This document shows positions 46,391-56,894 of a DNA stretch of 64,000 bases, one piece after another. The notes beneath the pieces were generated by a model. It was not told where the DNA came from. It searched no databases and saw nothing but the letters and a program-made list of their open reading frames with translations. A program made the translations under genes and the position numbers. How positions within the stretch are numbered: the first letter of the stretch is position 1; each line of letters begins with the position of its first letter. This DNA is from Fomitopsis serialis (taxonomy: Eukaryota > Basidiomycota > Agaricomycetes > Polyporales > Fomitopsidaceae), in contig NW_025954964.1 of NCBI RefSeq assembly GCF_022376445.1, positions 1,178,001-1,242,000 of the forward strand, read 5' to 3'.

Positions 46391-47715
46391 CTGACACATG
46401 CTTGATACAGAGGTCCACACAGAAGCTAGTGCTCCTAGCTGAAGCATTTGCTTTGTGTGCATGGAAATGTTCTCTATTGAGTACCACAGGCACCCAAGTG
46501 GAGTGACTTCAAGATATCACAGGAAAAGTGAACTTGAACTTTGACACTTACTCCAGTAAGCACCAACTCTCACTCTGTTGTTTATTTACTGATGATCATA
46601 GTTGGTATCATGAGCTCTGCAAGTCCTTGACAAACTGGGCTGCATGGGACCCTGTCTATGCTGTAGGGCAATGGGTCCATGTGAAAAGGAGATACAGAAA
46701 TCCAAAACAACTGTCCTAACCTCATGAAACCTTTGGTAAGCATCATACTACTGTAATCATGTTGGATGATGTTGAGAGCTGGTCATGTTAAGCAAGAATG
46801 CATGTTTCCAGTTGATGGATCTGAAGGAGGCATCTTCCTGCCACCAGCCCTGGATGAGACTATTGGTGCTGTCAGTGAAGTGCTTTCCTCAAGGGACAAC
46901 TTGCAAGAATTATTCAAAATGAAGGGTAAAGATGCCATTGCTGTCATAGACCTCTTGGATGGTGTATGTACAGCAATTGACTTGATGAATGTGTACTGAC
47001 TCTAATTCAAATTTCAGTTGATGGCATTGTTGAGGACAATAGCCGCATTCACACCAGGCTGTTCCACACTCTGCGCAAGATGTGTGGAGAGTTAGGAAGA
47101 CTACCAACTGTGTATGACCTATCCAAGAAAGGCCTGCTACTTGGGCTGAGGCTACCCCATGAGGAATTGACCATCATTGGCAATCATCCAATAGCATCTG
47201 GTGGCTTTGCAGATGTCTGGCTAGGCAGGTACAAGGATCAACAAGTAGCAGTGAAGGCTTTTCGTGTCTATGGTCATGCTAACTTGGAGGCAGTCAAAAA
47301 GGCATGTGGTCTATGTTTTCCTATTATCCCCTTAGCTCATGTGTCTATGTAGACCTTCTGCAGAGAAGCTGTCTTATGGAGGAGGCTTTCTCACTCCAAC
47401 ATCACACCTTTCATAGGCATTGACTATGATGAGAATAAAGCCAAATTCTCTGCTGTATGCCAGTGGATGCCCAATGGCAATATCACAGCATACCTCAGGA
47501 ATTCCCCAGGAGCCAATAGGCCAGAGCTAGTCAGTATATACTATAACTTGCTGTGTCTGTTGAGCAATCAGTTGACTTCATGCAGCTTGTGGACATTGCA
47601 CAAGGCCTGGAATATCTACATTCACATGGAGTTTGCATGGTGATATCAAGGGTGTAAGCATTGGTCCAGTGATTACCTTTATATGCTGTGACAGAGACTG
47701 ACACATTGGTACAGG
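46391..47715. other. CpG-depleted block covering the 5' half of a kinase gene
   Basis: I counted only three CpG dinucleotides in about 1,325 bp (at 47,044, 47,074 and 47,263), while the sequence on both sides has several per 60 bases. TG and CA are correspondingly common. This is the footprint expected from long-term cytosine methylation and deamination at CpG. The right edge coincides with the start of the kinase exon at 47,715. Confidence 0.8.
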
Positions 47716-48587
47716 CGAACATATTGATAGACGAAAGACTCCATGCATGTCTTGCAGATTTCGGCCTGTCAGCAGTCACCTATGATCCAAATACCGTGAA
47801 CGCCATCTCGACATCTTGAGTGTCAACGGGTCCATTCGGTGGATGGCGCCCGAGCTCCTCAACCCGGAAGAAGCAGGACTGGAACATGCGAGGCCGTCTC
47901 CCGAAAGTGACATATACTCCTTTGCCATGGTTATGTGGGAGGTGAGCCTCCGAATCTGTGATTCGTGGTGCGAGATTGACAGTCACTGAGCCAGGTATTC
48001 ACTGGTCGGATCCCGTTCTTCAACCTCACGCGCGACGCAACCGTAGTCTTCCGTGTGATCCTCGGTATCCGTCCTGAACGACCGGCAGCTGCAACCCCGT
48101 TGGGCTTATCTGACGATGTCTGGACCCTGATGGACAATGGCTGGGGCCCGCAATGGCACAGACGTCCGCGAATCAGACATGTGCTGGAGATTTTACGGGA
48201 GAGCTTACGACGCTATGGCTTATTCGGTACCCATCCACCGACTTGGCCCCTTGCGGACGATCGCTACACACCTTCCAGCCAAACCGACGTACCTATCGAC
48301 GTTCAGAGCACAACTGTGCCAGGTGATCATCACTTGCGTATTAAGCTTCACACGTTGTTGACACATCATTACAGATTTCACCCAACCGCGGGCCGGGACG
48401 TCGAAAGCGTATACCCGTCTAGCTTCGCCACTACGACCCAATGCTAGCCAACTCCCCAGTAAATGAGGATGCTCCTGACTACGAAGACATTGTCAATTTA
48501 GTGAGAGACATGTCCTTCGGGTCCGAAACCTCACCTGCCGCCGCCGCCGCTTGGGACTGCATTGCCGATGGGCAAGCTTGGATATGA
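46766..48587 (+). pseudogene. TKL-like protein kinase gene with frame breaks
   Basis: An agaricomycete kinase of the tyrosine-kinase-like type. Recognisable parts: LSSRDNLQELFKMKGKDA, LFHTLRKMCGELGRLP, the glycine loop ASGGFADVWLGRY, VAVKAF with the ATP lysine, REAVLWRRLSHSNITPFIG, the HGDIKG catalytic loop, ANILIDERLHACLADFGLS, WMAPELL and the C-lobe to about 48,220. Introns: 46962-47017, 47302-47352 (GC donor), 47530-47585, 47654-47714, 47942-47994. A one-base loss just before HGDIKG (about 47,632) and another near 47,818 before SIRWMAPE break the frame. The N-terminus is not found, and the 3' end near 48,587 is tentative. The first part lies in the CpG-depleted block. It may be a true pseudogene or an error-laden copy. 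Confidence 0.7.
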
Positions 48588-48765
48588 ATCATCACCTGTA
48601 CATACCATCTATATGTATCGCTCACAACCGGATACTACGCACTATTGAGCTCGCATGATGCATGATAGTGGTAGCAATGTCTGCCTGTTGGCCGTGCAAC
48701 ATGAAGAGTTCAGAAAATGACGCAGACAGCACGAGCAAAAGGGCGATGGTCCTTAGTCCTGATCC

Positions 48766-48769
48766 AAAA
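48766..48769 (-). terminator. Pol III T-run terminator of tRNA-Val(UAC)
   Basis: Four Ts on the minus strand follow the discriminator base of the tRNA directly. Confidence 0.7.
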
Positions 48770-48843
48770 TGAGTCGACCCAGGCTCGAACTGAGGACCTT
48801 CTGTGTGTAAGACAGATGCGATGACCAACTACGCCATCGACCC
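48770..48843 (-). tRNA. tRNA-Val, anticodon UAC
   Basis: A 74-nt cloverleaf can be folded: acceptor stem GGGTCGA pairing with TCGACTC, a D arm around GCGTAGTTGGTCATCGC, an anticodon stem TCTGT/ACAGA with loop CTTACAC (anticodon TAC), and a T arm CTCAG-TTCGAGC-CTGGG. No intron. The UAC wobble uridine is of the type modified through Elongator, whose partner Kti12 is also encoded in this window. Confidence 0.93.
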
Positions 48844-49005
48844 ATGTTGATGGGCGCTCCCCTTTGCTGATCGATGGGCAGGCAGGATACGCAGACAGCA
48901 GATAATTCGTATTGTAGTACAGTGCATCCTGGGAAGCGCAACATAGGATATCAGTCCATGTGAAGTACAAGAGGGCAACGTATCCGCAACACGACGCAGG
49001 AGGAA

Positions 49006-50218
49006 TCAGATCAGCTTAGCTTCTCTTTTCGCGGTCTGCAGTTGCGATAGCCTTTGGGTGCGAGGGGTCTGCACAGCGCCTTGCGCATTACCCTTCTTGT
49101 TTGCCGTGGCGGCGGGCGCTGCAGGTGCCGCCGTCATTTGTGACAGGGAAATACGCGTCTCATCCGAGGCAAAGCCAGGAATCCGAATGTTGTGGTTACG
49201 TTCTGATAGACACGTCAGTCCCAACCGTAGCAGCGTATTTTACTACTGACCCAGATGCAGTTGGAGGTCCTTGACCTCCAACGTATCGCCGCCTCGATGC
49301 TTTGCTAGACGGCAGCGAAGTTCGTGACGGAGTCGATGAACTCGTCCGCGATGTCAAGGAGAAGCTATGTGTGCATCAGTGCAAGCCAATACTCAAGAGA
49401 ATTGAACTGACATCCTCGACTTCGGGTTCAATCTTGACGTTGGGGTCAATACTCGATACTAGATCCTGTATTGACCTCCGCATGCTCTGGTCTCCGGGAG
49501 TGTTCTTGCGGCGCGTCCGATTATCGTCCGTGTTCAGAAGTGTAGTGTCATCAGACGGTTTCGTCAGTTGTGCCGGCGTGCCTTCGGTAGACGGTTAGGA
49601 AGACGGCGCGAGGGTATGTCGTCGTACATACCTGAGAGTCTGCCTCCCGCTATACCTCCGGTCAATGTAGGACGGCCTTGTTGAGCAATCTGCCATTGGA
49701 CCGGTCCGGGGTTTGTGGCAGTGGGAGTGTTACTGATAGGGTAAGAGTCCGTGCTGGGATTGGCATTCAGGAAAGGGGTGTGAGCGCTGCGAAATGCTGG
49801 GTTCGTAGGCATGGGTGCTGCAACCTAAGAAGATCGGTATAGATTAACTAGAATCAGGTGGACCCTAAGACGTACGGGGGCAGGTGCAGGGGCAGCGGGG
49901 GCGGGCGCAGGGGTGGAGGTACTCCCCGATGCTCCAGTCTTATGTTTGTCCGCGTACTCTTTCAACTGGGCCAAATCAGTACGTGCTTTGCCCGTTGAAC
50001 ACAAAGGAATCACACACCTGTAATATCTGCGCTTGAGTCAGCTTGCCGTGTTTCGCAAGCTCGCTCAGCTGGCTCATGTTTTGGATCAGGAGTTGAGCGA
50101 TCTTGTCGCTCGGAAGCGGATCTCCTGTTTGCGTCTTGTAGGCATTTCCCAGTGCCGTTATGATGTTTGCAGTGTTAGAGGTTGAAGACGGTGTTGGCGT
50201 GGAGGACGGGGTCGACAT
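49006..50218 (-). CDS. TAF12: TAF12, histone-fold subunit of TFIID (and SAGA)
   Basis: Forms an H2B-like histone-fold pair with TAF4 (or Ada1 in SAGA). Exons, minus strand: 50218-50018, 49965-49876, 49824-49632, 49581-49412, 49364-49251, 49202-49006; about 321 residues. The N-terminus carries NIITALGNAYKTQTGDPLPS and LSELAKHGKLTQAQI, then a P/A-rich linker. The histone fold is SIQDLVSSIDPNVKIEPEVED, LLLDIADEFIDSVTNF, CRLAKHRGGDTLEVKDLQLH and ERNHNIRIPGFASDE. A single missing base at about 49,314, between VTNFA and CRLAKH, brings in a stop. The flanking helices are perfectly conserved, so an assembly error is the simplest reading. Confidence 0.9.
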
Positions 50219-50319
50219 CGTGACCGGACAATGCAAGGATGGTCGTCACATCACAAGTATTGCACTGTGGCAACTAGCACGTGACACGCCTATACAACAA
50301 GGATCGCGGAGAGTTTAAC

Positions 50320-50393
50320 GGGTCGGTGGCGTAGTTGGTTATCGCATCTGTCTAACACACAGAAGGTCCTCAGTTCGAACCTGGGCCGACTCA
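50320..50393 (+). tRNA. tRNA-Val, anticodon AAC
   Basis: A 74-nt cloverleaf: acceptor GGGTCGG with CCGACTC, D arm GCGTAGTTGGTTATCGC, anticodon stem TCTGT/ACAGA with loop CTAACAC (anticodon AAC), T arm CTCAG-TTCGAAC-CTGGG. No intron. It differs from the UAC copy 1.5 kb away at only five positions by eye. Confidence 0.94.
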
Positions 50394-50395
50394 TC

Positions 50396-50400
50396 TTTTT
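50396..50400 (+). terminator. Pol III T-run terminator of tRNA-Val(AAC)
   Basis: Five Ts begin three bases after the tRNA 3' end. Confidence 0.75.
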
Positions 50401-50800
50401 GTTCTTCTGAGGCAAGCTACACAGATGTGCTTGAGGATCAGATTCTCCCGGTGTCGCACAGCAACACATTATGGCCATAGCCACAAAAGCATAATTTTGG
50501 CACCCATCCGCAATCAACGTGTATGTTCGTCGATACAAATGCTGTATGCAGGTTGTGCTCGTCATCTCATTGATCAGCCAGGAGCGCAGCTCATTATCCA
50601 AGGCCAATCCCGATGAATACTCTAGTACACAGCCTCTATGCCGTCTCAATGGCATGTACCTTCATGCAAGCTTCAGCGATAGAGCAGCGTGTGAGACCAT
50701 CCGAGCCATACATGTAAAGGGCAATTACATTGAGAATCATTGAACGCGCACTACATCTGACAGTCCAAAACGCGTGAGTGTCCAGTGTCAATGAGTCAGT
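50401..50800. other. Intergenic, no supported gene
   Basis: About 400 bp between the tRNA and the stop codon of the kinase-like gene. Short frames on both strands lack any recognisable feature. Confidence 0.5.
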
Positions 50801-51980
50801 CTAGATACCCATCTGAATGTCGACGTCCATCATATCTTCTTTTGCCAGCTTACGCCTGCCCTTATCCCATCGTTTGAGATATGCCTCGCACCTCTCCCTG
50901 AAGACCTGCAAGCCGTCCAAGAAACCTTTGGGTAGGAGATCCTTCCGTTGGTCCCAGGCTTGATGTCGACGAGGTCACATCGATCCAAGCAAACCAAGAT
51001 GACTCCAAAGCTGTAAGCGTCCGCTAAGCGAGGGTCCTGGCACTCGCCGCGCAGGACCTCGGGGGCGGAGAATGGACGGGTCCAGGGTGTATCTGCTCTA
51101 CTTGCCTCGACTGTAATGGCGGCGGAGTAGGAGGTACGGGAGAGTAAGGCGACTTTGGCGCAAAGCGCGACGTCACCGGTGGGCGCGGGGGTTCTGGCGC
51201 GGCCGGACGTTGAGACATGTCCTCGAACGGCGAGGCAAAGAAGGAGTCCGCCGCGACGGAGCGGCCGAAGTCGAGCAGCTTGATCGTGTCAGAAGAGTAG
51301 GTCACTTGCACGTTCAGCAGCGAGAGGTCGCCGTGGCTCAGGCCGAAAGAGTGCAGGTGAGTAAGTCCGTCCAGCAGTTGGTTGTGGTAGTCAACTTTCT
51401 GGCTTCGAGTCAGCTCCGGCCGCACCTTGACTACATCCCACAGCGTCCGCCCCTCGATGCACTCGAGCACCATGCCGACGTTCTCGAGGCAGCCTAGGAA
51501 TGCGGCTATATTGCGATGCCGTGACACGGTAGTGTACACGCGTAGCTCAGCGAGGAATTGTGTCATGACGTCGTTGGCGTTCGACTGCATCTCGCCGTTG
51601 ATTTCAAGCTGGACGACGTTTGGCTTCTTGACCACGCACTTGAACAGCTCTGAAGCTGATCCAGACGCGAACGGTGCCATATTTTGGATAGGGTTTGGTG
51701 GAGCGGAGTACGTGGTAGGCGTCGGGAATGAGAAGATGGAGAGAGGGTTATTGGGTGGGACGAACGTCGTGCCAGAGGCCGGCGGCGAACGCGCCGACGA
51801 ATCCGCAGCATGGGTGCTGAATGGGTGCGAGAGAAACGGGGTGTGAGGATGCTCTGTCGCGGTCGGCTCTTCCGCTGGTGGCGTGCTGACATGGTCCTCC
51901 TCGCCCTCGAGTTCAACTGGGACACGCTGATACAGTTCACGGACGATCGCTTGGGAATAACCCACGTACCCATCCACCAA
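50801..51980 (-). CDS. Protein kinase-like protein with HGD catalytic loop, 5' end uncertain
   Basis: A divergent kinase-fold protein. After a P/S-rich segment come LFKCVVKKPN (possible ATP lysine), FLAELRVYTTVSRHRNIAAF, the hinge-like VGMVLECIEGRTLWDVV, LLDGLTHLHSFGLSHGDLSL (HGD where most kinases have HRD), IKLLDFGRS, then PFSAPEVLRGE (APE) and DAYSFGVILVC. It ends DVDIQMGI with the stop at 50,801. Two one-base deletions break the frame, near 51,119 (before ITVEAS) and near 50,954 (before DQRKDLL). No ATG is obvious at the 5' end; the open frame runs back to about 51,980, with an internal candidate at 51,680. Confidence 0.6.
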
Positions 51981-52459
51981 TTCTTTTTGAAGTAAGCGTA
52001 ACCCGCTTCACCTGCCTGGACTTGAGGCCATGGTGCGTGCTAGATGTCTGGATACTATGCTGCGGTAGCCAATGTGGGACGGACGTGTGCGTGGTCTGAA
52101 GGAACCCGAGTGAGCTGATGCGGCGGAGTGAATGCATTGATGCTGCGTAGGCGTCTACGCGCACTCATGTGCTCCATCAAGAAAGGAATTTCCCGACGCG
52201 CCCGACACTGCGGCTTACATCGTAAATCTTCTCCAACTATCCTACAATTTGCCTCTCTAGCACCGACGAAGTCCATCAGAGGTTAATGGGTAGCAAGGCG
52301 ACCGAAGCACTGGCAGGTCGTCAATTACAAGTCATTCATGTCTGATCATTGAGTAACCCACTGCGCTACTGTACAAGTGCGAAAATACGATATGGTGCTA
52401 CAATACAAGGTATCCCAAACGGATCATATACACTCATTAGACATCGACACAGAACCCAT
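51981..52459. other. Intergenic, no supported gene
   Basis: About 480 bp between the malate synthase stop and the kinase-like gene. It may hold the missing first exon of the latter, but I could not identify one. Confidence 0.4.
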
Positions 52460-54319
52460 TCACAGCACGCTCTTCTGCCACGCCGCCGGGCACCCGTCAG
52501 CGACGGCGAGGTAGCCCATCAGGTCGCTCGTCAAGAACTCGCTCGGCCACTCCTTCCGGATCTGCGCCTTCAAGTACTTCGCGATGATGTCTAGGTTCTT
52601 CTCGCTGACCATCGGGCCCTTCTGCGCGGGCACGAGCTCGTCGATGACGCGGTCGACGTACGCCGCCGTGACCGTCTCGCCCTTGTCCGCCATGCGCACG
52701 CCTACTTGACCCACTGCCAGAGCTGCACGCGCGTGATCTCCGCCGTCGCGGCGTCCTCCATGAGCCAGTTCAGCGGGATGCACCGTTCCCGCCGAGCCAT
52801 GCCGCGCTGTAGGAGAGCGCAGTCGCGACGTTTTCGCGGACACCGGCGGACGTGATCTGGCCTGGCGCCTTGGTACTCAGCAGATCGGCAGCTGCGACTT
52901 TTACGTCCTCCCTGCGGATGTGATACTGCACAGCATCAGTAGTTGAATGCGAGTAGATGAGTGCACGAACCTGGTTGGGACCCACATATGCTCGTTGAAG
53001 ATGTCCATGGCAATCTTGTTGATGAGCGGGTGCGCAATCCATGTGCCGTCGTGACCGGCAGTGACCTCGCGCAACTTGTCATTGCGAACCTTGTCATGGC
53101 AACCTCGTTCGCCTGAACGTCGTTCTTGATCGGGATCTGCGCAGACATGCCTCCCATCGCCGCAACTCGTCGCCTGTGCATACTGTCAGACAAACGAATG
53201 GTCTCCAATGATAGAGCTCACTTGTGACAGTCTGGATGAGGAGACGGACGTAGGATCCATGAAGTGCACCTCCATGGTGACGTCCTTGCGGTCCGGAAGA
53301 ACAGCGCTCCTGTCTGCCCTGCGCTTCTTGATGAAGCTGAAGATGTAATCCCAGCTACACCACCTGTCAGCATTCTAAACTATTCGTCATGAGCGTACAA
53401 GAACTCACCGGCCGCAGTTGAGACCTGAAGAGTGTGTCCTGAGCTCGAAGAGAATCTCCTCCATCTGGAAGCGCGGGAAGCGTCTCAATGAGGACGGTAC
53501 CGCGGATGGTGCCGAGAGGAATGCCAATGTATGACTGCGAGAAGTTGAAGACGTCGTTCCAGAGACGCGCTTCGAGGTAGTGTTCCATCTTAGGAAGGTA
53601 ATAGTAGGCCCGACCCGCGCGCGACGAGCTCCTTCGCGTTGTGGAAGAAGTAGAGACCAAAGTCAAGAGCGAGCCGACATGGGCGCGTTGTCGATGGTCA
53701 ATCGAGGCTCGTCCAAATGCCAGCCACGCGGACTACACCGATCGCGTCAATCGACCAACGCGCTTGTGGCGACAACGTACGTACCGGACAATCAGCACGG
53801 CGGGCTTTTCGCTGAGCTTGTACTGCTTCCCGCCCTGCTCGAAGTCGATCTTGCGCCTTATCGCGTCGCGGAGATTGACCTGGCCGCTGACCATGTTCGC
53901 AAACGTGGGACAGTTCGCATCTGGGTGGGTACGGTTCAGCTAGCGCCACCGACGCGACGTTCATAGAACGCACCTTCGAAGTCAGCCATGAACGTCTTCG
54001 TGCCGCTGTTCAGGGCGTTGATGACCATCTTGCGGTCGGTGGGGCCCGTGATCTCGACGCGCCGGTCCTCGAGACCGGGCGCGGGGGCCGCGCAGAGCCA
54101 TGAGGGGTCGGCGCGAATGTGTGCGGTCTCGGGAGGGAAGTCGAGGGGCTGTCCTGCGTCGAGGCGGAGCTGTGCGGCCTCGCGTGCGATGAGGAGGCTC
54201 TGGCGGGTGGACTCGAAGGTTCTGTGGAGGGCGGCGAGGAACTTGAGGGCGTCCTCGGTGAGGATCTCGGACTGGGCCTGCTGGGCGACGCTGGTGTGGA
54301 TCTGTACGCCGGCGACCAT
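52460..54319 (-). CDS. Malate synthase
   Basis: Glyoxylate-cycle enzyme: glyoxylate + acetyl-CoA to malate, in the peroxisome or cytosol. Exons, minus strand, read as 54319-53974, 53920-53785, 53732-53409, 53354-53222, 53182-52971, 52925-52460. The first exon is clean, with [20 protein letters not shown] and TKTFMADFE. Later blocks: [74 protein letters not shown] with [19 protein letters not shown], and [19 protein letters not shown]. At least six one-base losses break the frame (for example near 52,702, 52,783 and 53,091, and several at 53,620-53,690). The C-terminus ends SVL rather than a canonical SKL-type peroxisomal signal. Confidence 0.9.
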
Positions 54320-55035
54320 GGTGGGCTATGGGATGTTGATGGGTGTGTGTGAGAAGAGGGAGGGCGGTGGTGTGCAGCAGAGGGAGGGCTGCGAGTATAT
54401 GTACATGGTCGGCACTCCGTGCTGTCCCATGGGCGGAGGATGCACGTCATGTCTTCCGCCCATTTCACGTGGGGGGCGGACCCCGGGGGCATCCTTCCCT
54501 TTCCGTCCAGCCCCCGGAGTCCCGCCGCCTTCGCCCCTCCAGCCCTCCGTCTCCGCGCGCCAACCCCAGCACACTCGGCCGACTGCGTTCCCGGGCCCGC
54601 AGCCACGCAGGCGGGATGGCCTGCGGAGGCCAAGGGATGCCTTCCGTGACCGCGAACGTGTCCACAGAACGCAGTCGGGTCTTCGGACTCTCGGGGGATC
54701 CACGCCTCGCTGCTATCCTCCTTTCGTCTCCAGTGTGATTCCCCCGAGTCTTCGCACCTGCCTGGGACCCCTCAGGAGAACGTCGATGGGAGCCTAGTCC
54801 CACTCTTCCTTGTGGCACCCATCACGGGCCCTCGCCCGTCCGCTAAACACGGTCTCAGCAGCAGGATAAACGTCCATCCATACACCGGCCTCTCTAACTA
54901 TACATCATAGCCAAGGCTACCCCACAGCCCGGATCCTACCCGCACGCGGGGTCCACCTATTCTGCCTTCTCCTTGCGTTCCGACGGAACCGGCACAGACT
55001 CTGTTCAGTTACCGGGCGTGGTCGCAGACCGGCCA
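54320..55035. other. Intergenic, GC-rich, no supported gene
   Basis: About 715 bp. All three reading frames are open over parts of 54,330-54,820 because of high GC content, without recognisable protein features. It should carry the malate synthase promoter. Confidence 0.5.
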
Positions 55036-55849
55036 TCAGCGAATCGAACACCAACTGCGTAAGAACGAGACGGCCGACAACCCACCTGTGCCCGTACCCG
55101 CAGCCAACTCCTTCACCACCCGCTCGCCCACCTTGATAACGCGTTTACACCCATCTGCCACACCCCACAGCTCACCGAGCCTGCAGGCGCGAACGGGAAC
55201 GACAGCCACCATGTAAGGGGCCCGAACCACCCTGGCGGAAGATAGAACACGGCGGATTTCCGGTACCACCAGCCGACGAAGAACTGGAGGCCTGCCGTCA
55301 AGACCCAGACGACGGTGCTGAATTTGAGCGAAAAGGACGACCTCGCGGAGGACAGTTCGCTATCTGCCGTGAGGACATGAAGCCGATGGTGAGAACATGA
55401 AGCCGCAGGTCATTGGTAAGAGACTCTTCGAGGACCACGCATCCCTGCCGGCGCCGTGGTGGTCGCGGCACGCAGAGACATGGACCTCGGAGGTATTACC
55501 AAGGCGAGGGAGACACTTACTGAGCTTCTCCAGGTCTGCTAACCCCTTGTCCACACCCCGCCTCAGCTTTGCCCACTTTGCAAACTGGTCCTGCGCACTC
55601 GTCTGCAGCAGCTCCTTCTTTGCTACAAGTATCTCTGACTTGAGTTTTCGTTGGCGCGCCACCGCGCTCGAGTGGAATATCCGCAGGTAGATCGCGTAGG
55701 CCTGTCGTCCATCCACCCTACTGTCAGGACACGTCACATCCTAGCCAGTCGAGTCTCCTACGCACAAATTCGAGTAATACAGACTTGCCAATCCATGAGA
55801 TCAGTTCTGTTACGAAGACAAGAGCGAACAAGGTGATGATGAGAGACAT
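55036..55849 (-). CDS. GET1: Get1/WRB, receptor subunit for tail-anchored proteins
   Basis: ER-membrane receptor that, with Get2, takes tail-anchored proteins from Get3. Exons, minus strand: 55849-55766, 55701-55521, 55363-55036. The first exon is a membrane helix ([20 protein letters not shown]). The second is the cytosolic coiled coil that binds Get3 ([39 protein letters not shown]). The third has two more helices ([20 protein letters not shown] and [20 protein letters not shown]). After VWQMG one base is missing (about 55,149), beyond which the other frame gives the expected [15 protein letters not shown]. The second intron, 157 nt, is long for this window. Confidence 0.88.
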
Positions 55850-56894
55850 GATGGGCGTCGGAGGTCGTAGCCTCGAGGATGGATGGGTGAGCAGCAGGTG
55901 CGCTGGCCGCTGCAAGTCAGGCCTGGCGCATTCGTGGCTGTCTCCGACTGCCATGTCGCGTCACCATATTGCATGCACGTGGTGGTGTCCTTGTTTGCCG
56001 CTGTTAGGATCAGAGGCTATTGGCCTCTTCCGTTTCTGGTAACTGTCCCATTATTCGACTTCGGATTGTGGTGGCTGCCTGTACATGTTCCGTCTGGACT
56101 TCCTTGTGTGCTGGACAGATGGCGTGTTGGCGTTCTCGTCGGATCTTTGACTCTGCGCTGCCATAACTACCGCCAAACGACGCATCGGGCTGTGGCCTGC
56201 TCAACGCACTGGATTCGGATTCATTGCCACGACATGCATCCAGAACGTCGAGCGGTGTAAGACGGCTTGTACGGGCGACGAGAGTCGTTGCATGCATGCC
56301 CTGCGTCGATGGCGTGCCGCCAACGCATGGCTGGCACGACGTAACCTTGTCTGGCGGGATGGCGCTCAACTACTCGGGCGCATTCTGGGTGCTCTCGCGA
56401 TATCGATTCATGATGGGGATGTCTTCACCGGTGAGTGTCCGGACTCCATACCTTCCAGATCTCAGGAGCTGTACAACTCTGAACACAGGACCTCTGTGCG
56501 GGATTGTGTCGCAAATATTGACACGTAAGTACAATTCGCATGTCCATGTCAATATGGGCGGCTATTGGCAGCCGACAACAACACGGTAGTATCACTATCA
56601 ATCTCTATCGAGTTCCAGTGAGCTGATGTGGGTTGATACAAGCGTGGATGATCACAGGATGATCATACCACATACGGCGCACGCATTGTCGTGGGCTGTG
56701 CGGCGTCAGATCCCAACGCCTGGTGTTCGCACGACGTAAGGTTTAAGCTTGACTGGAAGCCGCTCTGTCCACTCACATGTTCCTCACACCGTAATACTCT
56801 GCAAGCACCCTGCCGCCTTATCACAAAGCGCCCCGTTAGTCGCTGAGCTTCTTTCCTCACGTCACCCTTCTCCCCGGTCTACATATGCGTGAAC
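55850..56894. other. Intergenic between divergent genes, possible unrecognised exons
   Basis: About 1.05 kb. On the + strand a hydrophobic open stretch (LPFLVTVPLFDFGLWWLPV, about 56,023-56,080) and splice-like signals near 56,430-56,525 are visible, but I cannot assemble a protein. No family is recognised. Confidence 0.35.

Noticed and set aside
46766..48587. Reading the CpG-depleted kinase region as a transposon
   Set aside because: The frame encodes kinase motifs with normal intron positions. There are no terminal repeats, reverse transcriptase or transposase motifs.
54010..54820. Long open frames on both strands around the malate synthase start
   Set aside because: They are shadows of a GC-rich coding exon and promoter. 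Only the minus frame starting at 54,319 matches a known family.
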